Below are positions 51,686 through 60,232 of a stretch of 64,000 nucleotides of DNA, in pieces. This stretch comes from Actinomycetota bacterium (GTDB lineage Bacteria; Actinomycetota; Geothermincolia; Geothermincolales; RBG-13-55-18). Below the pieces are notes generated by a model. That model had not been told where the DNA came from. It did no database searches and worked only from the letters and a program-made list of their open reading frames with translations. The position numbers and the translations under genes were made by a program. Where the stretch lies: contig JAQVFR010000012.1 in the NCBI GenBank assembly GCA_028697145.1, positions 1 through 64,000 on the forward strand, given 5' to 3'. The stretch's first letter is position 1. Each line of letters starts with the position of its first letter.

Positions 51686-52921
51686 ATGAACGGCCTGGAC
51701 CTTTTCCCTTTTCCCAAGCACCGCCTGCAGAAGACCGACCTCGACCTGGCGGCGAGCCTCCAGGGCCTGGTCGAGAAGCAGGTGATGGACAGGCGCCTGG
51801 AGCTCAAGGAGGATTACGAGGGGCTGCTCAAGCCCTCCCTGGGAAAGTTGATGGCCGAGATCGGCCTGCAGAAGATGTTCTGGCCGGAGAAGTACGGCGG
51901 CGACGAGCACAACCAGCCCGCCGCCTCCTACACCGTCGCCGCGGCCCTGGAGCAGATCGGTAGGGCCGATGTCGGCCTGGCCTTCCTGGCCGCTCACAGC
52001 CTGGCCCTGCAGGCGGCCCTGGCCCTCGAGGACAACTACCGGGAGGAGCAGGTCGCGGCCGTCGCGCCCCTCTTCTGCGAGGGCAATAGGCCACTTATCG
52101 TCTCCTTTGTGTTGCCGACCCTCGTCGAGGAAGAGGGTGCCCCGGAATGGAGGGGCAAGGGGTTCCAGGTCAAGGCGAAAGGCGGCGCGGGAGGGTGGAC
52201 CCTGAACGGCAAGGGCGTGAGGCCTACCTGCTCCGGCGTGGACGCCGGCCTCTTCGGGGTGGCTTGCGCCGTGGAGGGCGAGGACGAGCCGGCCTTCATC
52301 CTGGTGCCGGGAGACGCACCCGGGCTAAACCGCGGCGCGGAGTTCAAGAAGACCGGCCTGGCGGCAAGCCGCAACGCCGACCTCGACTTGGCCGGTGTAC
52401 AGGTGCCCGCGGCGGGCTGCGCCTGGCGCGGCGACGCCGGCTTCTTCAAGCTGCTCTCCTGGTATTACCTGGGGCTCACCGCCGCGGGGGTGGGTGCCCT
52501 CCTGGCCACCTACGAGATCCTCAGGGAATGGGGCGACAACCGCGTGATCAAGGGGCGCGGACACATCTTCAAGGACAACCCCCTCACCGCGGCCCTCATG
52601 GGGGAGATCGCCAAGGAGGTCGTCGTCGACCGGCTCCTCGCCTACGACCTGGCGGGAATGCTGGCCGAACCGGACGCCTACGGAGGCGACGGCTCGCAGG
52701 CGCTGTTCACCTCGGCCCTCATGCTGGCGCACCAGGTCATGGCCTCGGCAGAATACACCATCAACCGCACCATGGAGCTCATGGCCTCCGCGGGCTATGC
52801 CAAGGAGTGGCAGCTGGAACGCTACTGGAGGGACATCAAGACCATGCAGTGCTACCTGGGCGCTTACGAGCTGGCCAAGCACGATTTCGCGCGCTGGTAT
52901 TACCGCACGAATACCCTGTGA
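51686..52921 (+). CDS. Acyl-CoA dehydrogenase-like subunit lacking the catalytic Glu
   Basis: 411 residues, homologous to the preceding gene but divergent. The C-terminal motif that should hold the catalytic base reads MQCYLGAYELAKHDFAR, with Leu where Glu is expected; the first flavin-contact segment is also changed (SFVLPTLVEEEGAPEW in place of the usual TEPxxGSD). This resembles actinobacterial heterotetrameric dehydrogenases (known in steroid side-chain degradation) in which only one subunit type is catalytic. Residue assignment is by eye and should be confirmed by alignment. Confidence 0.85.
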   Translation: MNGLDLFPFPKHRLQKTDLDLAASLQGLVEKQVMDRRLELKEDYEGLLKPSLGKLMAEIGLQKMFWPEKYGGDEHNQPAASYTVAAALEQIGRADVGLAFLAAHSLALQAALALEDNYREEQVAAVAPLFCEGNRPLIVSFVLPTLVEEEGAPEWRGKGFQVKAKGGAGGWTLNGKGVRPTCSGVDAGLFGVACAVEGEDEPAFILVPGDAPGLNRGAEFKKTGLAASRNADLDLAGVQVPAAGCAWRGDAGFFKLLSWYYLGLTAAGVGALLATYEILREWGDNRVIKGRGHIFKDNPLTAALMGEIAKEVVVDRLLAYDLAGMLAEPDAYGGDGSQALFTSALMLAHQVMASAEYTINRTMELMASAGYAKEWQLERYWRDIKTMQCYLGAYELAKHDFARWYYRTNTL

Positions 52922-52931
52922 GGTGAGGAAG

Positions 52932-53651
52932 ATGACTACCGAGACCGAGATCAAGACCGCCGTCGAGACCCAGGGACTGATCGACGCCAGCGAGCGCATC
53001 ATGCGCGAGCTCATCGCCACCCCGAAGTTCAAGGAGGCCATCATCGCCCTCCTGAACTCCATCGATCCCCCGGCGGCCCGCAGGCTGGTGCGGACCCTCT
53101 TCTGGCACGACCCCGGCCTGCTCATGTCCATCATGGGGAGCCTGCCCGCCATGGTCAACGTGGCGAGCGAAGCCCTGGCGGAGGTGGCGAACCAGATGAA
53201 CTCCCTGCCCCCCCTGCTGCTGCGGGACTTCCTCAACCGCGTCTTCGCGGGCATCGACGGAGCCGCGGCCGGCGAGGCGGTGGGGGGACTGGTCGGCACG
53301 GTCCTGTCCCTTGAACTCTCCGAAAAAGAGAGCGGCCTGGCGCAGAGCCTGTCCGGGCTGGGTTCCGGTTTCTCCCGCGCTTACGCGGAGGCCGCGGGGT
53401 CTCTTGCCCTCACCGGCCGCCTGGAGGCATGGGTGGCGGGGATAGCGGAGAAGGCCGCCGATCCCGGCTCCTCCACCTACGCATTCGTCCAGGCGGCGGG
53501 CAAGGCCATAAAGGACAATCCCGCTTTCGTGGAAAACGTCCTGAAACCCCTGCTGGGGCCGGCGCTCAAGGCCCCCGCCGCGAAGAAGGCGCCGGCGAGG
53601 AAGGCCGCTGCGAGGAAACCCGCCGAGCCGGGACGGGGCGAGGAAGGGTAG
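52932..53651 (+). CDS. Helical protein of an unrecognised family, member 1
   Basis: 239 residues, all predicted helical, with small-residue and hydrophobic repeats and a Lys/Ala/Pro tail (KKAPARKAAARKP). Landmarks are RELIATPKFKEAII, ARRLVRTLFWHDPGL, NSLPPLLLRDFLNRVFAGIDG. The next gene has the same series (REIIATPVLKELIL, GLVRTLLWGDPGI, NGLPEPLLKDMLGQVGAGIDG), so they are tandem duplicates. No catalytic motif, signal peptide or clear membrane helix. ATG 52932 has AGGTGAGGAAG upstream. Position in the dehydrogenase/dehydratase operon suggests a structural or carrier role, for example binding lipid or CoA-ester substrates; this is a guess. Confidence 0.78.
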   Translation: MTTETEIKTAVETQGLIDASERIMRELIATPKFKEAIIALLNSIDPPAARRLVRTLFWHDPGLLMSIMGSLPAMVNVASEALAEVANQMNSLPPLLLRDFLNRVFAGIDGAAAGEAVGGLVGTVLSLELSEKESGLAQSLSGLGSGFSRAYAEAAGSLALTGRLEAWVAGIAEKAADPGSSTYAFVQAAGKAIKDNPAFVENVLKPLLGPALKAPAAKKAPARKAAARKPAEPGRGEEG

Positions 53652-53654
53652 GGG

Positions 53655-54344
53655 GTGATGGGCATGCAAGAGAAGCGCACCGTACCCGGCCTCTCCGAGC
53701 GCATCGCCAGGGAGATAATCGCCACCCCGGTCCTGAAGGAACTGATCCTGATGCGCATGAAGGACATCGACGCGGAAACGGCCCCGGGCCTGGTGAGGAC
53801 CCTGCTGTGGGGAGACCCCGGCATCTCCATGAGCCTCTTCGGCGCGCTGCCGGATGCCGTCAACTGGCTGCTGGAGATGCTCCTGGAGTTGGGGCGGCAG
53901 CTAAACGGGTTGCCGGAGCCCCTGCTCAAGGACATGCTCGGCCAGGTCGGAGCGGGCATCGACGGGGAGAGGCTGAAACAGCTCCCCGCGGTCTACGGCC
54001 AGCTCGCGAGGCGCCTCGTCATCGGGGAGGGCAAGACCCCGGAGGAGGCACGGGCGGCGGTCATCGCGGCCGTCAACACCGCCCTGACGGGACTCGACCG
54101 GCTAACCGCCCAAATGGACACCAGGCGTGCGGACATAGCCCGCTCACTGGCAGGCGACGTAAGGGCTCTGGACACCGCCGCCCTGGGCAGGTCCCTGCGG
54201 CGTGTCGGCCAACTGGCCGCGGCCGCCGCCCGCCCCTCCGGGGCAAAGGCGGGAGGCAGGGCGCCCAGGTTCGCCGCGGCAGCGGCCGGCGGAGTGGCGG
54301 CGGTCATCGCCCTGCGCCTTGTGGCCAAGAGGGTGCGGGGCTGA
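53655..54344 (+). CDS. Helical protein of an unrecognised family, member 2
   Basis: 229 residues, homologous to the preceding gene over about the first 110 residues (see its landmarks). The second half differs: an extra helical unit with ALTGLDRLTAQMDTRRAD, and a C-terminal hydrophobic stretch (AAAAAGGVAAVIALRLVAKR) that could be a membrane anchor. GTG 53655 and ATG 53658 are both possible starts, three to six bases after the previous stop. Same unknown role; the anchor suggests that the family acts at the membrane. Confidence 0.78.
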   Translation: MMGMQEKRTVPGLSERIAREIIATPVLKELILMRMKDIDAETAPGLVRTLLWGDPGISMSLFGALPDAVNWLLEMLLELGRQLNGLPEPLLKDMLGQVGAGIDGERLKQLPAVYGQLARRLVIGEGKTPEEARAAVIAAVNTALTGLDRLTAQMDTRRADIARSLAGDVRALDTAALGRSLRRVGQLAAAAARPSGAKAGGRAPRFAAAAAGGVAAVIALRLVAKRVRG

Positions 54345-54436
54345 ACGGCACGGCGCACGGGGAATGCGTGTGGCTGAAGGTGAGCGCTACGGCACGAGGT
54401 GCGTGCCGTAAGTGACAGTCTTAAGGGGGGGTTATC

Positions 54437-54883
54437 ATGTCCGATCTGGAAGGATACCGGGAGAAGAAGAAGCGCTGGCAGAAGTTCATGTACTCCTATA
54501 ACGCCGCCATGTGTTTCAGCGCCGGGCCGCCCATGGTCCTGGCGCCCGACTTCGCGAGAAAGCTCCTGAAGTGGCCCCACGACGACCCGGTGATGATGGG
54601 CATCTACGGCTCCATCGTCACCTCGGTGGGCGTCCTCTCGGCGGCGGCGCTAAGGGACGAATCGAAGTACGCGGAGTTCCTGCCCGTCCTCCTCACCCAG
54701 ATCATGTACAAGACCGCCACCTGCCTGCTCATCGCCAACAGGTGGCGCAAGAAGGAGGCGTCGTCCTGGGGGATGCATTTCCTGTTCTGGTTCTTCGTGC
54801 TCTATATCGTGTTCCTGGCCCAGGCTATCCCCTGGAAGGCGGGCACGTGTTGTGGGGAAGACGACGGGTGTTGTCGCGGGTAG
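54437..54883 (+). CDS. Small membrane protein, unknown function
   Basis: 148 residues with about four hydrophobic segments (AAMCFSAGPPMVLA, IYGSIVTSVGVLSAAAL, VLLTQIMYKTATCLLIA, HFLFWFFVLYIVFLAQAI). It has a charged N-terminus (GYREKKKRWQKF) and a Cys-rich end (CCGEDDGCC). The terminal Cys/acidic motif could bind metal. ATG 54437 follows a GGGGGGG-rich site. It sits among the three helical-family genes. No family recognised. Confidence 0.75.
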   Translation: MSDLEGYREKKKRWQKFMYSYNAAMCFSAGPPMVLAPDFARKLLKWPHDDPVMMGIYGSIVTSVGVLSAAALRDESKYAEFLPVLLTQIMYKTATCLLIANRWRKKEASSWGMHFLFWFFVLYIVFLAQAIPWKAGTCCGEDDGCCRG

Positions 54884-54919
54884 TCCGGTCGTCGCATCCG
54901 TCCGGATCCGGATAGAAAG

Positions 54920-56350
54920 GTGATACAGATGGACGCGCAAGTGGAGAGCGCTCCTCTCACGGTGGAGCAGATGCGGGACATGGTGTCGCGCCTCATACTG
55001 GGGATCAACGCCAGCGACCCCAAGGAGCTGGCAGAAGAGCTTTTTCGCGATGACGGGGAGTTCACCGCGGCCCTGGTAGAGGCGGTACCTCGCCTGGCAA
55101 GAGCGGCGACCCAGGCGGTCAAGGAATTCGCCGCGTCCATGGAGGGCATTCCGGCCGAAAAGGGCGCCGATCTGGTGGCGGGCTCCTACGCCGGGCTTGA
55201 CGGCGGCGAGATCGGCGAGGCGGTGAATGCCTTTTCCCGCCTGGTCATCCGGCTGCACGAGGAAAGGCCCGAGCTGTTCACCTCCGCCCGGACGCGGATC
55301 GCCTCGGACGCGATCAAGGCCGTGGATTTCGGCAAGCTGCGCAAGGCCGTGACCTACCACGGCGGAGAAAGGCTCGATGTCCTGCGCGGGGAAGTCGAAC
55401 TGCTGGGCGAGAACCCGATATCCCTGATAAACATGTTCAGCGTGGTCGCACCCCTCGCTAACGGGGCGCTGCAGGTGCTGAAGGCCGTCTTCGTGGCACT
55501 TGACTTCCCCGCGGAGGCCATGACCTATGCCCTGTTTAAAATCGTGCAGGATATAGATTGGGGGGACGTCGCCGCCGTGATCAACGGGGTGGCCGCGCTG
55601 GTCGTCAACCTGCACCGGGGCAGCCTTATCCTGGGAGACGGCAGCCTCTACACCAGGGAGCCGTTTTACCGCATCAGCTCGGACGTGATCTCCGCGCTGG
55701 ACGGTCAGATCATCGCGGAGGCGCTGGTCGCCGCCGGCGAGGAAGGGGAAGCCCTGTTGACGGCGGTCGCAAGCCAGGTTCTGGGCAGCGCCGACGAGGC
55801 GGTGCCGCTGTTCGAGGCCGCGGTATTCCTGGCCAACTCCTCCTTCCGCACCGCAGCTTCGATCCTGGAGAAGGCTGCTTCCCTGCCTCCCGAGACAACG
55901 AGCGGCATGGCCGGCGCCCTCGAGGAGAACCTGGAGTTGAACGAGCTGGCGCGGGCGGTCAACAACCTCACCGCACTGGGGCGAAAGCTCAACCAGGAGC
56001 ATCCCGGGCTCGCCGTGCGGCTGTCGCGAGAGCTCCTCACGGGCCTCGACGTGGACACCGCTCCCGAAACCCTCGCTGCGGGCGCCAACCGCGCCCTCTC
56101 GTCCTACAACGCCTGGGCCGGGAGGAATCCGGAACTGGTGGCGGAGAGCGTCGGCGGTTTCCTCGCGGGTATCGATGTCCGCGCACTGGAGCGGGCCGCG
56201 AAGTCCGCGTCGGGCCAGGTCGCGGACGCGCTCTCCCGTAATCCGGCGGTGATGAGGCCCCTGCTGAAGGCGGCGCTCTCCGTCATCGCTGGTGGAACAA
56301 GAGGGTACGTAAAGGGCCTTATGGCCCGGAGAAGGAAGCGGGGGGTGTGA
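54920..56350 (+). CDS. Helical protein of an unrecognised family, long member 3
   Basis: 476 residues. The family signature recurs: FRDDGEFTAALVEAVPRL, AEKGADLVAGSYAGLDG in the first part, and LLTGLDVDTAPETLAAGANR plus GGFLAGIDVRALERAAKS later, so it looks like two or three copies of the unit found in members 1 and 2. It ends in a basic tail (MARRRKRG) after a weakly hydrophobic helix. GTG 54920 or ATG 54929 may be the start. Its stop overlaps the next gene's GTG (GTGA), so it is translationally coupled to the dehydratase subunit; this is the strongest tie of the family to that enzyme. Confidence 0.8.
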   Translation: MIQMDAQVESAPLTVEQMRDMVSRLILGINASDPKELAEELFRDDGEFTAALVEAVPRLARAATQAVKEFAASMEGIPAEKGADLVAGSYAGLDGGEIGEAVNAFSRLVIRLHEERPELFTSARTRIASDAIKAVDFGKLRKAVTYHGGERLDVLRGEVELLGENPISLINMFSVVAPLANGALQVLKAVFVALDFPAEAMTYALFKIVQDIDWGDVAAVINGVAALVVNLHRGSLILGDGSLYTREPFYRISSDVISALDGQIIAEALVAAGEEGEALLTAVASQVLGSADEAVPLFEAAVFLANSSFRTAASILEKAASLPPETTSGMAGALEENLELNELARAVNNLTALGRKLNQEHPGLAVRLSRELLTGLDVDTAPETLAAGANRALSSYNAWAGRNPELVAESVGGFLAGIDVRALERAAKSASGQVADALSRNPAVMRPLLKAALSVIAGGTRGYVKGLMARRRKRGV

Positions 56351-57480
56351 AGACGATGGATGCGACCACGGCCCTGGGAAGGGAGACCGAGATATACAAT
56401 GACTACGTCAAGGGATGGAAGGAGAAGGGCGGCAAGGTGGTGGGGTATTCCTGCGTGGCCACCCCGGTGGAGATCATCGAGGCGGCCGGATTGCTCCCCT
56501 ACCGCATCAAGGCCCTGGGCAATCCCGACACGGAGCTGGCAGACGGCGAGATGTCCCTCTTCAACTGCTCCTTCTGCCGCGCCTGCCTGCAGCTGGGGCT
56601 GGACGGCACCTACGACTTTCTCGACGGGCTCATCGAGACCAACGGCTGCGACCACCTGCGCGCCATGTTCGAGAACTGGCAGCACCGCAAGAGCCTCGAT
56701 TTTTTCTTCTACCTCAAGGTGCCGCATTTCTTCCGGGACGACTCCCTGGCCTACTTCGAAGAGCAGCTGGGACAGATGAAGGACCTCATGGAGGAGAAGT
56801 CCGCCGCGCGGGTAAGCGACGAGGCCCTGGAGGAGGCCATGCTGGGCTGGGAAGTGGTGAGGGAGAAGTGGCGCGAGCTCTCCGAGCTGCGCGAAATGGA
56901 CGAACCGAAGGTGAGGGGGAGCGAGGCCATCGCCCTCGAGGTCGGGGGCTCCTCCATGCGCAGCGCGGACTTCGCGCACATGCTCTCCCGCTTCATAGAG
57001 GAGAAGAAGGGCGCCGCGGGCACCAGGCCCGCCGCCAGGCTGATGTTCTGCGGGCCGGCCACCGACGAGGTCGAGTGGTTCGAGGAGATCGAGCGCCTGG
57101 GGGCGGTGGTGGTGGCCGACGCCCTCTGCTTCGGCGCGCGCGCCTTCACCCACCCCCCGCGGGGAGAAGGCCCTCCCCTGCACCGCCTGGCCGAGACCTA
57201 CCTCTCCAGCATCTACTGCCCCCGCATGTACAAGGAATACGCGAGGCGGCGCGAGCTGATCATGGAGACGGCGCGCAGGGCAAAGGTGGATGGAGCCATC
57301 TACCTGTACAACAAGTTCTGCGACCTGCACGGCGTGGACTCCGTACTGGTGCGCCGGGACCTGGAGAAGGCCGGAATACCGGTGCTGGTGCTGGAGAAGG
57401 AATACAGCGCCAGGGCGGACATCGGCAGGGTGAAGACGAGGGTGCAGGCCTTCATGGAGAGGATAGGGGGTGGAGCGTGA
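56347..57480 (+). CDS. 2-hydroxyacyl-CoA dehydratase/benzoyl-CoA reductase-type subunit
   Basis: 377 residues of the HgdB/BcrC/BadD family. Such subunits hold a [4Fe-4S] cluster and, after ATP-driven electron injection by the activase, remove water from 2-hydroxyacyl-CoA or reduce an aromatic ring. Seen: GYSCVATPVEIIEAAG near the N-terminus (typical opening), cysteines in NCSFCRACLQLGL, NGCDHLR, MFCGPATDEVEW and NKFCDLHGVDS. Start GTG 56347 overlaps the previous stop; ATG 56356 is an alternative. Which reaction is catalysed cannot be told from sequence; the paired acyl-CoA dehydrogenases fit degradation of a cyclic or branched acid. Confidence 0.88.
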   Translation: MKTMDATTALGRETEIYNDYVKGWKEKGGKVVGYSCVATPVEIIEAAGLLPYRIKALGNPDTELADGEMSLFNCSFCRACLQLGLDGTYDFLDGLIETNGCDHLRAMFENWQHRKSLDFFFYLKVPHFFRDDSLAYFEEQLGQMKDLMEEKSAARVSDEALEEAMLGWEVVREKWRELSELREMDEPKVRGSEAIALEVGGSSMRSADFAHMLSRFIEEKKGAAGTRPAARLMFCGPATDEVEWFEEIERLGAVVVADALCFGARAFTHPPRGEGPPLHRLAETYLSSIYCPRMYKEYARRRELIMETARRAKVDGAIYLYNKFCDLHGVDSVLVRRDLEKAGIPVLVLEKEYSARADIGRVKTRVQAFMERIGGGA

Positions 57481-58922
57481 TGGACAAGGGATTCGTCATG
57501 CGGGAGGGAGAGAACGGCTTCGAGCGCGCCATTGGCATCCTGGAGATGATCTACAAGCTTCCCGATGACCTGAGCGAAGAGGACATCGAGGCCGTAAACG
57601 ACTTCGTCTTCCCGGAACTGCAGCATACCTCGGTGGGCCTGCTGGAGCTGCCGGCGGACCGGGAACTCGAGCTCTATTTCTTCCGCCTCCTGCTGGGGGT
57701 GCTCAAAGAGGCGCAGAGGGCCCAGGAGGAGGGCAAGAAGCTGGTCTTCATCCCCTTCACCTTCCCCCCCGAGATCTTCTACGCCTTCGACAACATCTTC
57801 CCCCTCTGCACCGAGATCGTGGGCGGGATGATCACCAACATCTGTTACGGCCAGGGGGAGCGCTTCTGGGACTTCGCCATGGGGCTGGGCCTCCCCGATT
57901 CCCTGTGCTCGGCCAACACCATAGGCACCATGCCCTTTTTCATGGGGCCCGGCATCAGGCCCGACGCCATCGTCTACAACTCCGCCGGGAGCTGCAACCC
58001 CAACGCCAAGATCCACGCCTTCGCCTCCGACTACCTGGACATCCCCCAGTTCGTCCTGGAGAAGCCGGTGGACGAGTCGTCGCGGGGGCGCGAGCTCTAT
58101 TTCAACTACATGAAGAGGCTGATCGAGGAGTTAGAGGAGTGGTCCGGCTCGGAGCTGAGGGAGGAGCGGCTGCGCGAGGTCATGGAGCACAGCTACCGGG
58201 CGGCGGAGCTGTACAACGAGTACTGGGAACTGAAGAAGGCCAGCCCCTGCCCGGTGCCCAACATCTTCAGCATGACCCTGCTGGTGCTGCGCAGCCAGAT
58301 GTGGGGCCGCGAGGAGGCCGTGAAGGTAATGCAGAAGATGGTGGACATGTCCAAGGAGAGGCTGCGCAAGGGCGAGTACACCGCCCCGGAGGAACTGGCC
58401 CGGGTGTACATCACCTACATCTACTGGCTCTTCGACTTCGCCGGCTACTTTACCTGGATGGAGAAGCAGGGGATAACCATCCTCGGCGACATCCTGGCCA
58501 TACACTTCTTCCCGGAGAAGGACATCTCCTCCCGGGAGAGCATGCTGCGCAACCTGGCGGATATCGCCTTCGACTATCCAATGACGCGGCAGATGGGGGG
58601 CGAGTCCATCTCCCTCAGGTGGCTCGACGACATCGCTTACGCCGCCCGGGACCTGGGGGCGGACGCCTGCGTCTTCGGCGGCGTGCACGCCTGCAAGCAC
58701 ACCCTGGGCACGGCGGCCTTCTTCCGGCGGGAGATGATGAAGAGGCTCGGCCTGCCCACCCTCATGCTCACCGGGGACGTCTTCGACAAGAGGCATACTC
58801 CCATGGAGATGTTCCAGGAAGAGGTTAAGACCTTCGTGGACCAGGTGGTGGCGCGCAAGAGGGCGACGAAAAGGCGCAAAAAAGCCGAGGCGTCAGGCGA
58901 GGCGGCGTCGCCGAGGGAATAG
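57480..58922 (+). CDS. 2-hydroxyacyl-CoA dehydratase/benzoyl-CoA reductase-type second subunit
   Basis: 480 residues, same superfamily as the preceding gene. Landmarks: GMITNICYGQGERFWDFAMG, SAGSCNPNAKIHAFASDYLD, YITYIYWLFDFAGYFTWME, and at the end GGVHACKHTLGTAAFFRR and PTLMLTGDVFDKRHTP, which match the larger subunit of these enzymes. The ATG overlaps the stop of the previous gene by one base (TGATG). A Lys-rich tail ends the protein. The longer upstream ORF in the track is another frame. Confidence 0.88.
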   Translation: MDKGFVMREGENGFERAIGILEMIYKLPDDLSEEDIEAVNDFVFPELQHTSVGLLELPADRELELYFFRLLLGVLKEAQRAQEEGKKLVFIPFTFPPEIFYAFDNIFPLCTEIVGGMITNICYGQGERFWDFAMGLGLPDSLCSANTIGTMPFFMGPGIRPDAIVYNSAGSCNPNAKIHAFASDYLDIPQFVLEKPVDESSRGRELYFNYMKRLIEELEEWSGSELREERLREVMEHSYRAAELYNEYWELKKASPCPVPNIFSMTLLVLRSQMWGREEAVKVMQKMVDMSKERLRKGEYTAPEELARVYITYIYWLFDFAGYFTWMEKQGITILGDILAIHFFPEKDISSRESMLRNLADIAFDYPMTRQMGGESISLRWLDDIAYAARDLGADACVFGGVHACKHTLGTAAFFRREMMKRLGLPTLMLTGDVFDKRHTPMEMFQEEVKTFVDQVVARKRATKRRKKAEASGEAASPRE

Positions 58923-59077
58923 TCCGCGGTCTCTCCACCATCCCGCGTATTTCACGGCGATACGAGCCATTTCGTCGTCGGCGGCGCCAGGCTCGCGTCG
59001 TGGTTTGCCCGCGGGGCCCGGGGGAAATACAATGTATTGCGTTGTCTTAACCATCGGGTGAACGCGAGGAGGGAGTC

Positions 59078-60061
59078 TTGAGAGGTTATCTCGGCGTGGA
59101 CGTGGGCTCGGTCAGCACCAACCTGGTACTGCTGGAGGAGAACGGCGAGGTCGCGGCCTCCGTGTACCTGCGCACCATGGGCCAGCCCATACGCGCCGTG
59201 CAGGGCGGGCTGCGGCAGCTGGGGGCGCAGCTGCCTCCCGACGTGGAGGTGCTGGGAGCCGGGACCACCGGGAGCGCCCGCCACCTCAGCGGCATCATCG
59301 TGGGCGCGGACATCGTGAAGAACGAGATCACCGCCCATGCCGTGGCCGCGCTGCACGTATTGCCCGAGGTGCGCACGGTGATCGAGATAGGCGGCCAGGA
59401 TTCAAAGATCATCGTCCTGCAGGACGGCATCGTGGTGGACTTCGCCATGAACACCGTCTGCGCCGCCGGCACCGGCTCCTTCCTCGACCACCAGGCCGCC
59501 CGGTTGGATATCCCCATCGAGGACTTCGGCGATTATGCCCTGCGCGCGAAAAGCGGCGTGCAGATAGCCGGGCGCTGCTCCGTCTTCGCCGAGTCGGACA
59601 TGATCCATAAGCAGCAGGTGGGGCATCCCATAGACAGCATCATCTTCGGGCTGTGCGAGGCGCTGGTGCGCAACTTCCTCAATAACCTGGCCAAGGGCAA
59701 GAGCATCGAGGCGCCCGTGGTATTCCAGGGTGGGGTCGCGGCCAACGTGGGCATGAAACGCGCCTTCGAGGAAGCCCTCAAGGTCGAGGTTGTGGTCCCG
59801 GAACACTTCGCGGTGATGGGGGCCATCGGCGCCGCCCTGCTGGCGCAGGAACTCGAGGTGGCCGCGACGAGCTTCAAGGGCTTCCGGGTCACCGAGATCG
59901 AATACCTCACCTCCAGTTTCAACTGCAAGGGCTGCTCCAACAACTGCGAGATAGTGAAGATCATGGTCGAGGGCGACGTCCTCGCGCGCTGGGGCGGGCG
60001 CTGCGGCAAGTGGGAGCTGGACCTTCCCGGCGCGAAGGAGGCCGCCGCTCCCGTCCACTGA
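59078..60061 (+). CDS. BadF/HgdC-type activator ATPase
   Basis: 327 residues. The ASKHA-fold activase hydrolyses ATP to push a low-potential electron into the dehydratase. Seen: GVDVGSVSTNLVLL (phosphate loop), GAGTTGSARH, EIGGQDSK, cysteines for the bridging [4Fe-4S] cluster in NTVCAAGTGSFLD and GRCSVFAESDM, and VVFQGGVAANVGM. Beyond the usual end (about residue 265) is an extra segment with four cysteines (FNCKGCSNNCEI and GGRCGKWE), as found at the joint of the large two-domain activases. TTG 59078 with GGAGGGAG upstream. A 155-base gap separates it from the dehydratase genes. Confidence 0.92.
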   Translation: MRGYLGVDVGSVSTNLVLLEENGEVAASVYLRTMGQPIRAVQGGLRQLGAQLPPDVEVLGAGTTGSARHLSGIIVGADIVKNEITAHAVAALHVLPEVRTVIEIGGQDSKIIVLQDGIVVDFAMNTVCAAGTGSFLDHQAARLDIPIEDFGDYALRAKSGVQIAGRCSVFAESDMIHKQQVGHPIDSIIFGLCEALVRNFLNNLAKGKSIEAPVVFQGGVAANVGMKRAFEEALKVEVVVPEHFAVMGAIGAALLAQELEVAATSFKGFRVTEIEYLTSSFNCKGCSNNCEIVKIMVEGDVLARWGGRCGKWELDLPGAKEAAAPVH

Positions 60062-60176
60062 TCGCACATCCCCCGGCGAACGGCGCGCCCGGCGGCAGCT
60101 CCCTCTTCCCGCACGGGATGCCGCATATCGCACCCGAGATGGCGTCCGGTCTTGTCCTGGCCAGAGCGGGGATCGG

Positions 60177-60206
60177 CACCCCCGCCGCAACGGCGCGGCG
60201 GGGGTG
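60177..60206. terminator. Strong hairpin between convergent genes
   Basis: CACCCCCGCCG and CGGCGGGGGTG form an 11-bp perfect stem with an eight-base loop, 115 bases after the activase stop and 27 bases before the convergent DUF5684-like gene's stop. No T-run on either strand, but the very stable stem likely ends both transcripts. Confidence 0.65.
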
Positions 60207-60232
60207 TGAAAGATTCCGTCAGCCGTCCCGCG

